From NCBI GenBank assembly GCA_963809245.1, contig CAWEIU010000011.1, forward strand, positions 310,001-374,000: a DNA stretch of 64,000 bases, given 5' to 3'. A model generated the notes under the pieces. The model had not been told where the DNA came from. It was given only the letters and a program-made list of their open reading frames with translations, and did no database searches. This DNA is from Roseiarcus sp963809245 (GTDB lineage: Bacteria > Pseudomonadota > Alphaproteobacteria > Rhizobiales > Beijerinckiaceae). Positions 7,687 to 18,500 of the stretch are shown piece by piece (the stretch's first letter is position 1; each line of letters begins with the position of its first letter). Both the position numbers and the translations under genes were made by a program.

Positions 7687-9997
7687 TTAAGCCACAGCGG
7701 CGAGCGCCAGGGTGCGCGGGCTGCGGGCGGACTTCGGCAGGCTCACCATGACGAGCGTGCCTTCGCCCGGCTTCGAGGTGATGCGAAGCACGCCCCCGTG
7801 CAGTTCGACGAGCGAATTGGCGATCGCAAGGCCGAGACCCGAGCCCTTCATCCCGTTGGCCATCGTCGTGTCGGCCTGCTCGAACGGACGGCCGAGACGC
7901 GAGATGTCCTCGCTCGCGATGCCGGGGCCGGAATCTTCAACGTAGAAATAAATCTGATTGGTGAAGGCCTGCGCGCCGATCGTCACCGCTGCGTTCTCCG
8001 GCGAGAACTTCACCGCGTTACGCATCAGCGTCGTCAGGATGCGCTCGACCGCGGCCGGATCGGCGTCAAGCGTGTCGGCGGCGCTCACCTCGACAGCGAT
8101 GGCGATGCCCTTGTCGCGCGCGGTCGGAGTGACGTCGAGCACCGCCTTCTGAACCGCCTTCTCGACTTTGAACACGGAGTGATTGAGGCGGATGCGTCCC
8201 GACTCGAGGCGCGACATGTCGAGAACGTCGGAGAACACGTTCAGCAGATATTGGCCGCTCGAGTGAATGTGCGCGCAATAGTCGCGATATTTATCCGAGC
8301 CGAGCGGGCCGAAGGTCTCGCCTTCCATCAATTGCGAGAAGCCGATGATCGCGTTGAGCGGCGTGCGCAACTCGTGGCTCATATTGGCGAGGAACTCGGC
8401 CTTCGCCCGGTTGGCCATCTCGGCCTCCGCCTTCTGCTCATGATAGCGCTCGGCAAGATCGGCGAGCTGCTGGGCCTGCGTTTCGAGCGATCGGCGCGAC
8501 TGGCGGAGCTGCGCGACGGTGGCGAGCAGGAGCTGCTCGGACTTCATGAGCTGCTGCTCGTGCTCCTTGAGAGCGGTGATGTCGGTGCCGACCGAGACAT
8601 AGCCGCCGTCGCGCGTGCGGCGTTCGTTGACCTGCAGCCAGCGCCCGTCGGCAAGACGCGCTTCATAGGCTTTCGCGCACTCGCCGGGCGCAGCCTGCTC
8701 GGCGTCGACCATCGTTTCGCGATCGACCAACGGCGCGACGCCGAGCGCGGCGAGTTCCGAATAAGCCACGCCAGGGCGAACCGCCTCGCTCGGCAGATTG
8801 TGCAGGCGCTGGTACTTCGAATTGCACAGCACGAGACGATTGGAGGAATCCCACAGCACGAACGCTTCGGAAATCGCCTCGATCGCCTCGCGCAAGCGCT
8901 GATCGGCGGTCGCCGACAGCTCGGCCTCGCACTTGCGGTCGGAGATGTCGACCGCGATGCCGACCAGCCGGCGCTCGCCGCTCACAGCGTCCACGACGAG
9001 TTCGGCGCGCTTGCGCAGCCACACCCATTCGCCGTCGCGATTGCGCATCCGCAATTCGAGATCGACCGAGGCGGACGCGGTCAGGGCGCGCTCGGCGAGC
9101 GCCGCGAGCGTTTCGTCCTCGGGATGAACAAGCGTCTGCAGTTCGTCGAGCGAGAGTGCGAGCGACGTCGGCGTGAGATCGAGCATCTCGAACATCGATT
9201 TCGACCAGACGAACTCGGCCTCGCGCGAGATCCCAGTTCCAAAGGCCGCAACGGCCGCAGTTGAGCGCGAGGTCGAAATGCGCCCGGGTCGTCGCTTCGG
9301 CCTGCTCGCGGGTGCGCGCCATGCGAAGCTGCAGCAGGTACCAGATCGTCGCGCCGACCATCGCGAGTGCAGTCGTCGTGAGCAGCAGCGTGGCGACGAG
9401 CGCGGTGCGGCGCCAAGGCGCCAGAGCTTCGTCGACTGGCGCGATGAAGGCGACCTGGCCCGAAGTCGAGGAGAGATTGCGCACGGTCGCAAGCGCGTCC
9501 TCTCCGTCGCGCGTCAGCACCCGCAGCGCGCCGGCTTTCTCCGCCAGGATCGTCAGCGGTTCGCCCGCGCCGAACAGCGCGCTCAGCGTCGCGCCGGCGT
9601 CGTCGCGCTGCGGCTCGCCGCCGATGACGAGGCCCCTCGCGTCGGCGAGCAGCGCCTGCCCCGGCCGCAACTCGGGAGACGCCGCCAGCACCGCGCGCAA
9701 GACGTCGAGCGGCGCGCGCCCGGGCGAAGCCGCGAGCGCCTGATCGAGGTTGCGTGCAAGTGTCGTCGCCGTGAGATCAAGCTCGCGCGCAGCGGCCGAA
9801 AGCGCGCGCTGGCGCTCGACATAGAGACTATCGGCGGTCAGCGCGATCAGCGCGATGAGGACCACTGCCGTCACGATAAGCGGAAGCATCGGGAGCCACA
9901 GTCTGAAGTCGCGCGCCGCGCGCGACATTGCGGCAAAGCCGCCCGTGCCGCCAGACGATGGTCGCGACTGTCCGATTGCCGCGCCCGCACGCGTCAT
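7687..9997 (-). pseudogene. PAS sensor histidine kinase, PleC-like, split by a +1 frameshift
   Basis: The two halves lie in different frames. The 5' part (from ATG 9997) has an N-terminal membrane helix, a periplasmic-type region, a second helix (VATLLLTTTALAMVGATIWYL) and the start of a PAS domain ending at LWNWDLA. The rest of that PAS (EAEFVWSKSMFEML), a second PAS, a HisKA box (FLANMSHELRTPLNAIIGF) and an intact HATPase (NAVKFSP, DSGPGI, GSGLGLAI) follow in the other frame down to 7687. Removing one base from the CGCGCG run at about 9221-9227 gives a PAS of exact normal length. The layout resembles PleC/DivJ-type kinases of Hyphomicrobiales. It could be a real loss of function or a base-calling error. 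It lies downstream of pepN, across a 329-base gap. Confidence 0.8.
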
Positions 9998-10067
9998 CGT
10001 CTATCCCCCAATTCCAATCGATGTGAGATCGGGCGCATCCGCCGCAACGACCCGAATCATCATGATA

Positions 10068-10090
10068 AGAATCTTTGTGAGAATCTTTGT
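10068..10090. repeat. Tandem 11-base direct repeat upstream of the sensor kinase
   Basis: AGAATCTTTGT occurs twice with a 12-base period (10068-10078 and 10080-10090). Placed 71 bases or more upstream of the kinase start, it may be an operator for a tandem-binding regulator, or chance. No known binding protein is recognised. Confidence 0.35.
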
Positions 10091-10180
10091 CCAGACCTTA
10101 AGGAATCGTTGACGCAAAAAATTTTTCCTACGGGCCGGAGCGGAAGCATTCCGATCACGCCCGGCCTTTCGCCGGGCGAG

Positions 10181-10304
10181 CGTCATTGCGAGCGGAGCGA
10201 AGCAATCCCGCGATCGAGGCGTTCGCCAGTAAGATTCGCGAGGGGCGTTCGGCGCATCAAGAGCTGAGCGATCGCTGGATCGCCTCCCTTCGCTCGCGAT
10301 GACG
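10181..10304. repeat. Palindromic intergenic repeat, copy 2 (diverged)
   Basis: Left arm 10181-10208 (CGTCATTGCGAGCGGAGCGA, then AGCAATCC) matches copy 1 closely. The right arm 10277-10304 ends in CGCTCGCGATGACG and pairs with it with several mismatches. The 68-base interior is unrelated to copy 1, so the ends are conserved while the middle is not. Confidence 0.75.
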
Positions 10305-10326
10305 ACAAAGGGCCGCCGAGGCCTCC

Positions 10327-12981
10327 CTACGCCAGCGAACGCGTCACGATGTCGCGCACGTCGGTCGAGAGCGTCGGCTGGGCGACGATCCGGCGTAGCG
10401 CCTCCTCCGCCTTGGCCTGACGGATCGGTTCGAGCGAGCGCCAGGAGCGCAGCGCCGTAAGCAGACGCGCGGCGATTTGCGGATTGGTCGGATCGAGCGT
10501 GAGCACGACATCCGCGAGGAGTTCGAACCCGGCCCCGTCGGCGCGGTTGAACTGCGTCGCATTGGCGGTGAAGCCGCCGATCAAGGCGCGCACCCGGTTG
10601 GGATTCCCTAGCGAGAAGGCGTGGTGCGTCATCAGCGCGCGCACCCGGTCCAGCGTTTGCGCCTCGGGGATCTGCGCCTGCAAGGCGAACCACTTGTCGA
10701 GAATGAGCGGCTCGGCGGCGAAGCGGCGTCCGAACGCTTCGAACGCGCGTTCGCGCGCCGGGCCAGGGATCGTCGCAATGGAGGCCAGAGCGCCGAGGCG
10801 CGCGGCCATATTGTCGGCTGCGGCGAATTGGCGATGCGCCCGCTCGCCGCCTGCGATCGCGTCGCCGGCCACGAACATCGCCAGCGCGCCGTTGCGCAAA
10901 GCGCGCCGTCCGGCGCCCGCCGCATCCGGGCTGAACGGGCCTGCGTCCGCCATCGCATCATGAAGCGCGGTCAGGTTGGCGGCATGCGCGCGGCCGAGCG
11001 CGCCGCGCAAATTGTCGCGGGCGCGGAAGATCGCGTCCGGATCGACGTTGGCGGCCATCTCGCGGGCGATGTCCGCTTCGCTCGGCAGCGCGAGCGTGAA
11101 GGCCGCGAAAGCCGGATCGATGCGCCCGCTCAGCGCGTCGGCCACGACCGACCCATAGGCGTCGATAAACGCCGCATCGTCCGGGAGCGCGGTCTGCGAG
11201 CGGATCGCGGCGACGGAGCGCAGCAGCAGCCGCGTCGCGAGCGCCTGCAGCGCGTGCCAGCGATTGAAGCTGTCGCGGTCGTGCTTGAGCAGCGCGATGA
11301 GGTCGGCTTCGCCAAGGTCGTCGTCGACCCGCACCGGCGCGGAGAAGCCGCGCAGGAACGACAGCGCGGGCCGGCGCGTGACCCCGGTGAACTCCAACGT
11401 CCGGCGCGGGCCTTGCAGCGCGAACACGCCCGAGCGCAATTCGGCCTCGCTCGCGTCGGCGGAGCGAAGCGCAACCTCGCCGCCGTCAGGATCGATCAGC
11501 CCGAGCGCAATCGGCATCGTCATCGGCAGTTTCGTGGATTGGCCCGGCGTCGCCCCGAGCGACTGAGCGATCTCGACGCGGAAGACGTGGCGGGAAGCGT
11601 CATGCGCGGTGCGCACGGTCAGCAGCGGCGTGCCTGCCTGGGAGTACCAGAGCTTGAATTGCTCGAGATCGCGTCCGGACGTCTCGGCGAAGCAGGCGAG
11701 GAAATCCTCCACCGTCGCCGCCGTCCCGTCGCAGCGCGAGAAATAGAGGTCCATGCCCGCCCGGAAGGCTTCCGGGCCGATCAGCAGACGGAGCATGCGG
11801 ATCACTTCCGCGCCCTTCTGATAGACCGTCGCCGTGTAGAAGTTGTTGATCTCGTGATAGACGGCCGGGCGCACCGGATGCGCCAGCGGGCCGGCGTCCT
11901 CCGGGAATTGCGCCGCCTTCAGGCCGCGCACGTCGGCGATGCGCTTGACCGGGGCCGAGCGCTGATCGGCGGAGAATTCCTGGTCGCGGAAGACGGTCAG
12001 CCCTTCCTTGAGGCAAAGCTGGAACCAGTCGCGGCAGGTGATACGATTGCCCGTCCAATTGTGGAAATATTCGTGGGCGATGACGCCCTCGATGCCGGCG
12101 TAGTCGTCGTCGGTCGCCGTCTCGGGCGAAGCCAGCACATATTTCTCGTTGAAGACGTTGAGGCCCTTGTTCTCCATCGCGCCCATGTTGAAGTCGGAGA
12201 CGGCGACGATGTTGAAGCGCTCGAGGTCGTATTCGCGGCCGAAGGCGCGCTCGTCCCACGCCATGGAACGCTTGAGCGAGTCCATCGCATAGGCCGCGCG
12301 CTCTTCGCGCCCGCGCTCGACATAGACGCCGAGCGCGACACGGCGACCGGACATGGTGACGAACTCGTCGCCGATATGCGCGAGATCGCCGGCGACGAGG
12401 GCGAAGAGGTAGCTCGGCTTTTTGAACGGATCGTTCCAGACCGCCCAGTGGCGTCCCTCGCCGCTCTCGCCCGAGCTTTCGAGATTGCCGTTGGCGAGCA
12501 GCACCGGCGCTTCCGCTTTGTCCGCTTCCAGGCGCACGCGATAGGTCGCGAGCACGTCGGGCCGGTCGAGGAAATAGGTGATGCGGCGGAAGCCTTCCGC
12601 CTCGCATTGGGTGCAATAGGCGGAGCCGGAGCGATAGAGCCCCATCAGCTTCGTGTTGCCGGCGGGATCGAGCCGCGTCTCGATGCGCAGCGCGAAGGGG
12701 CGGCGCGGCGGGTCGGGCAGCGTGAAGGAGGAAGGCGTCGCCTCGAAGGCGGGCGGCGCAAGCGGCGCGTTGTCGAGGCTCGCGCCGACGAATTCGAGTT
12801 CGTCGCCGTCGAGCACGAGCGGAATGCCCGCCTGCCCCTGCGGGTTCGGGCGGATCTGCAGCACGGCGACGACGCGCGTTGCGTGCGGGTCGAGCGAAAC
12901 ATCGAGTTCGACCGAGTCGATCAGGAAATCGGGAGCGCGGTAGTCTTCCAGCCGCACGGGCTGTCCAGTCGCGGTGCGCAT
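10327..12981 (-). CDS. pepN: Aminopeptidase N (M1 zinc metallopeptidase)
   Basis: Cytoplasmic M1-family aminopeptidase of 884 residues, the length of the E. coli PepN type. The exopeptidase substrate-anchoring motif GAMEN is at 267-271. The zinc site is HEYFH at 303-307 with the third ligand E326 (in CLKEG). The N-terminal beta domain, catalytic domain and C-terminal helical DUF3458 region (YSQAGTPLL onward) follow in the normal order. It removes N-terminal residues in the last steps of protein turnover. It is on the same strand as murI, 84 bases downstream, and is followed after a repeat-containing gap by the sensor kinase. Confidence 0.96.
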   Translation of the reverse strand: MRTATGQPVRLEDYRAPDFLIDSVELDVSLDPHATRVVAVLQIRPNPQGQAGIPLVLDGDELEFVGASLDNAPLAPPAFEATPSSFTLPDPPRRPFALRIETRLDPAGNTKLMGLYRSGSAYCTQCEAEGFRRITYFLDRPDVLATYRVRLEADKAEAPVLLANGNLESSGESGEGRHWAVWNDPFKKPSYLFALVAGDLAHIGDEFVTMSGRRVALGVYVERGREERAAYAMDSLKRSMAWDERAFGREYDLERFNIVAVSDFNMGAMENKGLNVFNEKYVLASPETATDDDYAGIEGVIAHEYFHNWTGNRITCRDWFQLCLKEGLTVFRDQEFSADQRSAPVKRIADVRGLKAAQFPEDAGPLAHPVRPAVYHEINNFYTATVYQKGAEVIRMLRLLIGPEAFRAGMDLYFSRCDGTAATVEDFLACFAETSGRDLEQFKLWYSQAGTPLLTVRTAHDASRHVFRVEIAQSLGATPGQSTKLPMTMPIALGLIDPDGGEVALRSADASEAELRSGVFALQGPRRTLEFTGVTRRPALSFLRGFSAPVRVDDDLGEADLIALLKHDRDSFNRWHALQALATRLLLRSVAAIRSQTALPDDAAFIDAYGSVVADALSGRIDPAFAAFTLALPSEADIAREMAANVDPDAIFRARDNLRGALGRAHAANLTALHDAMADAGPFSPDAAGAGRRALRNGALAMFVAGDAIAGGERAHRQFAAADNMAARLGALASIATIPGPARERAFEAFGRRFAAEPLILDKWFALQAQIPEAQTLDRVRALMTHHAFSLGNPNRVRALIGGFTANATQFNRADGAGFELLADVVLTLDPTNPQIAARLLTALRSWRSLEPIRQAKAEEALRRIVAQPTLSTDVRDIVTRSLA

Positions 12982-13065
12982 TGAGGCGGCCTTTCGATCG
13001 TTACGGCCAAGAGTTGGGGAGCGCCGACCCGGAACTCGCGGTACGTCCCTCTTTCAGGGCCGCGC

Positions 13066-13902
13066 TCATCCGGTCGCCGCGCGCGTCTCAGCCGAGGTAA
13101 CCGTCAGTCCGTTCCGGCGCAAGGCCTTTTGCAGCGCGAGCGACGGCAGGCGCCCACTCGTGAAGAAGGCTGTCGCCATGGCTAACGTATCGCGAGGCGC
13201 GCCGTGCGGGCCGAGCAGCGCATCGACCCGCCGCGCGATCGCCGGCGCGGGATCGACGAAATCGACCGGCCATGGCGCGAGCCGGCGCAAACGCCCGATC
13301 AACAGGGGAAAATGCGTGCAGGCGAGCACCACCTGGTCAGTGCGCCGGCCGCCCCGCTCGACGAAGCACGGGGCGATTTCGTGGCTGACGTCCTGGTCCT
13401 CGACGGCCTCGCCGCGCAGAGCCCGCTCCGCCAGTTCCGCGAGGCGCGGCGCGCCGACGAGGGTGACGTCGCAGTCCGCGGCGAAATCGCGCACCAGCGT
13501 CCGAGTATAGTCGCGCGCGACGGTCCCGGGCGTGCCGAGAACGCTGACGAGGCGCGAGCGCGAGGCTTCCGCCGCCGGCTTGATCGCCGGCACCGTGCCG
13601 ACGAACGGCAGTTGCGGAAAGGCGGCGCGCAGCGGCGGCAGCACGAGCGTCGAGGCGGTGTTGCAGGCGATCACCGCGAGATCGGGAACATGGCGCGCGA
13701 TCAAGGACGCCATCAGCGCGCCGACGCGCTCGACCAGCGCCGCTTCGCTGAGCGCGCCATAGGGAAAGAAGGCGTCGTCGGCGGCGTAGATCAATTCGGC
13801 GTCGGGCCGCACGCGTTTGAGCGCGGCGAAGACAGTGAGCCCGCCGAGGCCCGAATCGAAGACGAGAACTTTTGGCGCGCGCGCCCCGACCTCCCCAGTC
13901 AT
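13066..13902 (-). CDS. murI: Glutamate racemase
   Basis: Cofactor-independent racemase that supplies D-glutamate for peptidoglycan. Both catalytic cysteines are present: C80 in VIACNTAST and the second at about 195 in VVLACTHFPLL. The N-terminal FDSGLGGLTV block carries the active-site Asp-Ser pair. Length 278 is normal. Its start overlaps the stop of the upstream peptidoglycan-binding protein gene by four bases (ATGA), so the two are probably translationally coupled, consistent with a shared cell-wall role. Confidence 0.95.
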   Translation of the reverse strand: MTGEVGARAPKVLVFDSGLGGLTVFAALKRVRPDAELIYAADDAFFPYGALSEAALVERVGALMASLIARHVPDLAVIACNTASTLVLPPLRAAFPQLPFVGTVPAIKPAAEASRSRLVSVLGTPGTVARDYTRTLVRDFAADCDVTLVGAPRLAELAERALRGEAVEDQDVSHEIAPCFVERGGRRTDQVVLACTHFPLLIGRLRRLAPWPVDFVDPAPAIARRVDALLGPHGAPRDTLAMATAFFTSGRLPSLALQKALRRNGLTVTSAETRAATG

Positions 13903-15410
13903 GGCCGGCAGGCGACCTCGACGACGGCGACGCCCTTCTCGCGCGCGATGTCGCCCGCGCCGAGATCAGGCCCGTGCCCTGGCGCGCTGACGGACAGTCC
14001 AAGGAAGCGCGCAATCGCGTCGGACGCGATCGCCGGATGCGGCTGGGCGAGCGCGACGCCCGCCACCCGGCTCGGTTCGCTACGAATCGGCGCGACGAGG
14101 GCCGCTAGGCCGCCCTTGCGGTCGAAAAGCGGCGCGCCTGCCGCACTCTTCGCCAGCGCGGCGATCACCATGTCCGGGCCCGACAGGATCGCCGGAGTCG
14201 CCGCCAGGGTGGGCTTGGCCGCTCCTGCTTCCTCGGAGACGCTGAGCGCGACGAGGTCGCCCGAGGCGGCGCCGAGGCGCGGCGGCGCGCCGTTGGCGCT
14301 GAAATCGCCGCCGAGCAACGCGAGGCCGCTCGCCGCGTCGGAGCGCAAAATCCGGGCCGGCCTGCCGTCGACGGTCACCGTGGCGCAGTCGGCCGGCGCC
14401 GCCGCGGTCACGGCCTGGCCGGGGCCGACAATGAGGCCGGTCGCCAGCGTGGCGGGCACAGGCGGCGGCGCTGCTTCGGCCGGGCTCGGCGCAGGCTTCG
14501 GGGCGGCTTCGGATTGGCTCGGCGAGGTGGACGCGGCGGCCTCGTTCACCGGCGTCGGCTTGACGATGTCGCGCCACGTGAGGGCCGAGGCGGCGCGCGC
14601 CGCGGAGGTGTCGAGACTGCTCGGCGAAGACGAGAAGGGCTCAAAGGAATTGGCGATCGCCAGGGCGACCTTGTCGAGATCGTCCGCCTGGACCTTGGGA
14701 TAAGAGAAGGTGAAGCCGCGCAGCGAGGGCCCGTCCGCCCAGTCGGGCGGCGATTTGGCGAAGCGGGTATAGAACTTCCGCGCGCCGTCTTCCCCAGCGA
14801 CGACGAAGAAGTCGTCGGCCTTGATGGCTTTGTAGGTCACCTTGCGTCCGTTGCTCTCGGCGTTCAGCTTGGCGTAGAGCGCGGCGAGCGTCGGCGGGTC
14901 TCCGGCGCGCGCATGCATCGTCAGCGCCACCGAGCCGTCCGGCGCCTCGATCGTCGCTTCGCCGCCGACCATGGCGATTTTCGCAACGATTTTCAACGGC
15001 GCTCCGATGCGCACGCCCGAGCGCCGCTCGTCGACGATCTCAAAGTCGACCGCCGCCCGCGCTTTGCGCGCCGCCGCCTTCATGGCGGCCAATTGAGGCG
15101 CGGCGACGACGCCGTCGGTCGGAGCAGACTGGTTCGCCTGATAGGCGAGGATCGAATCGCGCGTCCGCTTGCCCCAGGCGCCGTCGACCACGCCGGTATA
15201 GAAGCCGAGCCAGCCGAGCGCGTCCTGCACCGCTTTGCGGTCAGCCTCCGGCATGGCGAGGAAGGCGGACTTCTGACCGTCCGCCCGCGCCTCGGCGCTC
15301 GGCGCCGGCGTCGGCGCAGCGTTTTCGGCGAGCGCCGCATATGGCGCGAGCAACAGCGCCAGGGCGCCGCCGAGCACGGCGCCTTTCCACAGCCGACAAT
15401 TTCTACCCAT
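13899..15410 (-). CDS. Secreted peptidoglycan-binding protein with degenerate trypsin-like domain
   Basis: About 503 residues: a signal peptide (ALALLLAPYAALA) is followed by a PG_binding_1 repeat around residues 50-115 (VQDALGWLGFYTGVVDGAWG). After a central domain of unknown type and a Pro/Ala-rich linker comes a C-terminal region laid out like a trypsin-fold protease. The catalytic positions look lost: the His region reads GPGQAVTAAAPADC, and the GxSGGP motif reads SAAGAP. It is therefore probably a non-catalytic cell-wall-binding protein. ATG 15410 is preferred over an upstream ATG nine codons earlier because GGGGAG lies 7 bases before it. It overlaps murI by 4 bases and is divergent from the alpha-2-macroglobulin gene. 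Confidence 0.78.
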   Translation of the reverse strand: MGRNCRLWKGAVLGGALALLLAPYAALAENAAPTPAPSAEARADGQKSAFLAMPEADRKAVQDALGWLGFYTGVVDGAWGKRTRDSILAYQANQSAPTDGVVAAPQLAAMKAAARKARAAVDFEIVDERRSGVRIGAPLKIVAKIAMVGGEATIEAPDGSVALTMHARAGDPPTLAALYAKLNAESNGRKVTYKAIKADDFFVVAGEDGARKFYTRFAKSPPDWADGPSLRGFTFSYPKVQADDLDKVALAIANSFEPFSSSPSSLDTSAARAASALTWRDIVKPTPVNEAAASTSPSQSEAAPKPAPSPAEAAPPPVPATLATGLIVGPGQAVTAAAPADCATVTVDGRPARILRSDAASGLALLGGDFSANGAPPRLGAASGDLVALSVSEEAGAAKPTLAATPAILSGPDMVIAALAKSAAGAPLFDRKGGLAALVAPIRSEPSRVAGVALAQPHPAIASDAIARFLGLSVSAPGHGPDLGAGDIAREKGVAVVEVACRP

Positions 15411-15546
15411 GCCCCTGCTCCCCGGCCCTCGGCACATGCTAGCATCGCGCAGGCCGTAAGCACACCGTCGTCAGACGCACTTACTGTCTGGCGGCGAAGA
15501 ACCAGGCCGGGGGCAACCGGCTACGAGAGGATATGAGGGTCGACAC
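15411..15546. promoter_or_regulatory. Divergent control region, murI side and alpha-2-macroglobulin side
   Basis: The 136 bases between two divergent genes must carry promoters in both directions. GGATATGAGGG just before ATG 15547 can serve as the ribosome site for the alpha-2-macroglobulin gene. No named operator is recognised. Confidence 0.4.
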
Positions 15547-18500
15547 ATGCTCCGAGCCATTCGCGCCTTGCTGGCGTTCGTGCTGTTGACCGCCGCCGGT
15601 CTCGCCCTCGCCGACGTTAAACCCTATGTGCGCGACGACCTCGCGAGCGACGTCGTGCGGCTCACCGAGACCCTCCACAAGGAGAGCGCGCAGATCGGCG
15701 CGAAGATCAAAGGCAAGAGCGTCGACCAATTGCGCACGGACGCGGCGGCCTCCGTCTTCTCCGGCAATTTCGATCAGGCCAGCGCGCTGCTCGGGGCCGC
15801 GATCACCTCGGCGCCGAAGGACGCCGCTGGCTGGCTCGCCCTCGCCGCGCTCGGCGCAAAGGCGGACGATGCGAAGGCGAACGGGCGCTACGATATGGTG
15901 CAGCGCGGCCAAACCGCCGCCTATGCCGCCTATCAGCGATCGAGCGGCGCCGCGCAGCAGGCTGATGCGCTCGCCCTGCTCGGCAATCTCTCCGCCCGGC
16001 AGGAAATGTGGCGTCCCGCGCTCGACGCTTATCGCGCGAGCCTCGATCGGCGCGACGACGAGGATACGCGCAAGGTCTACGAGGACATGCGCGAGAAGCA
16101 CGGGTTCCGCATCGTCGACTACAAGGTCGACAACGAATCCGCGTCGCCGCGGGTCTGCTTCAACTTCTCCGAACAGCTCGCCCGCAAGACAGATTTCTCG
16201 CCCTATGTCGCGGTTGCCGGCGCCGCCAATGCGGCGATCTCGAGCGAAGATCAGCAGATCTGCGTCGAAGGCCTGAAGCACGGCGAACGCTATGCGATCG
16301 TCATCCGTGAGGGCCTGCCGTCTGCGGTCGGCGAGTCGCTCCTGAAGTCAGCGGATTATGCGGTCTATGTGCGCGACCGTTCGCCGCAAGCGCATTTCGC
16401 CGGCCGGGCCTATGTGCTGCCGCGCCAAGGCCAGCTCGGCGCGCCGCTGACCACCGTCAACACGTCGAAAGTCGGCATCGACGTCTACCGCATCGGCGAC
16501 CGCAATCTTCTCGCCGAGACCGCGCGCGACGACTTCCTCAAGCCGGTTACGCCGTCGCGGGCGAGCGAAATCGAATCCCAGGACGGCGCGAAAGTCTGGA
16601 GCGGCGCGATGGACGTCGCCTCGGTCCTCAACAAGGACGTCGTCACCGATTTCCCGCTCAACGACGCTGTCGGCAAATTGCAGCCGGGCGTCTATCTGGT
16701 CACTGCGCGGCCGTGGAAGGGCTCCACGGCCCCGAGCCAAGACGACGATTCCGCTCTCGCGACGCAATGGATGGTCGTCTCCGATCTCGGGCTCTCGACC
16801 TTCTCGGGCGAGGACGGACTCCACGCCTCGGTGCGTTCGCTTGCGACCGGCGCGCCGCTTGCGGGCGTCGAGCTCAGGCTCGTTGCGCGCAACAACGAGG
16901 TGCTTGCCGTCAAGTCGACGGGCGCGGACGGGCGGGTCGATTTCGACCCGGGCCTGTCGCGCGGAACGGGGGGCTCGGCGCCCGGCCTGCTCGTCGCGAC
17001 GCTCGCCGACGACTACGGCTTCCTGAACCTGCAGCAGAGCCCGTTCGACCTCACCGACCGCGGCGTCGGCGGGCGCGACGCGCCGGGGGCGCTCGACGCC
17101 TTCCTTTATACCGAGCGTGGCGTCTACCGCTCCGGCGAGACGGTGTTCGTCACCGCTTTGCTGCGCGACGCCAAGGGCGAGGCCAAGACCGGCCTGCCGC
17201 TGACCCTCGTGGTCAAGCGCCCTGACGGCGTCGAATACAAGCGCGCCAGCGCGCCCGACCAGGGCCTCGGCGGCCATACGCTGGCCGTTCCGCTGCTTTC
17301 TGGCTCCGCCGCCGGCACGTGGCAAATCGACGCCTACGCCGACCCGAAGGCGCCGAGCATCGGCCATGCCGAGTTCCTTCTCGAGGACTATGTGCCCGAG
17401 CGGCTCGACTTTGCGGTCAACCTCGCCAAAGCGGTCGCAACGCCGGGCGAGCCGATCGACTTCTCGCTCGACGCGCGCTTCCTATACGGAGCGCCGGCCG
17501 CAGGGCTCGACGTGACGGGCTCGGTGCGCCTCCAGGCGGTCGAGGGATCTGAGCTTGCGGGCTATCCCGGCTACGTCGGCGGCATGACCGACGACGAATT
17601 CACCACCGCCCAGAATCAGTTCGGCGACAAGGTCCAGACCGACGAAAAAGGCCACGCCGACATCTCCGCCGAACTGCCCGACGCAACGGCGGCCAAGCCG
17701 CTCGAAGCCAAGGTCATCGTCGACGTCGCCGAATCGGGCGGGCGCACCGTCGAGCGCACCGCGACCCTGCCCGTTCGCGCCAAAGGCGTGACGATCGGCG
17801 TCAAGAAGGATTTCGACGAAAGCCTCGGCGAAGGCGACACGGCGACCTTCGAGGCGATCGCCGTCGCGCCGGACGGCGGGCGCACCGCGCGCAAGGCCGT
17901 CGCCTGGTCGCTCTACCAAATCGTCAACGACTACCAGTGGTTCAATTCCGAGGGGCGCTGGAGCTACGAGCCCATCAAGTCCTCCAAGCGCGTCGCAGAC
18001 GGGACGATCGACATCGACGCCGACGCGCCGGCAAAATTCGCTGCGCAGGTCGGCTGGGGCCGGCACCGGCTCGATCTGAAGAGCCCGAATGGCGAGGAGA
18101 CCAGCATCACCTTCGACGTCGGTTGGGGCGGCACGGCGAGCGCCGACACGCCCGACAACGCCGTCGTGACGCTCGACAAGGCGAGCTACGCGGCTGGCGA
18201 AGAAGCCAAGCTGCGCATCGCCTCGCGCTATCGCGGCAAGGCGACGGTCGCGCTCGTCGGCGACAAGCTCGATCAGGTCATCGACGTCGACCTCGCCGAG
18301 GGCGACACCGTCGTTCCCTTCAAGGTTGGCGCGAACTGGGGCGCGGGCGCCTATGCGGTCGCGACGACCTATCGTCCGCTCGACGCCAAGGCCAAGCGCA
18401 TGCCGGGCCGCGCGCTCGGCCTCGCCTGGTTCAGCATCGACGAGGCCGCACGAAAGCTCGACGTCGCCATAGAGGCGCCCGACAAAGCGCGGCCGCGCCA

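Larger units (their letters stand above)
9998..10326. other. Intergenic region between pepN and the sensor kinase gene
   Basis: No plausible gene is seen. Reading towards the kinase, it holds the palindromic repeat copy 2 (10181-10304), an A/T-rich stretch around 10120-10130, a TTAA-N7-TTGA sequence at 10099-10113 (one mismatch to the CtrA consensus), and an 11-base direct repeat AGAATCTTTGT at 10068-10078 and 10080-10090. The kinase promoter is probably here. Confidence 0.6.

Noticed and set aside
10621..12984. Long open frame of nearly 790 codons on the plus strand
   Set aside because: It is antisense to pepN, whose motifs are unmistakable; high G+C makes long antisense frames common here. 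Its product is Arg/Glu/Ala-rich without any domain.
13204..14703. Open frame of about 500 codons on the plus strand
   Set aside because: Opposite murI and the peptidoglycan-binding protein gene; no ribosome site and compositionally typical of antisense frames.
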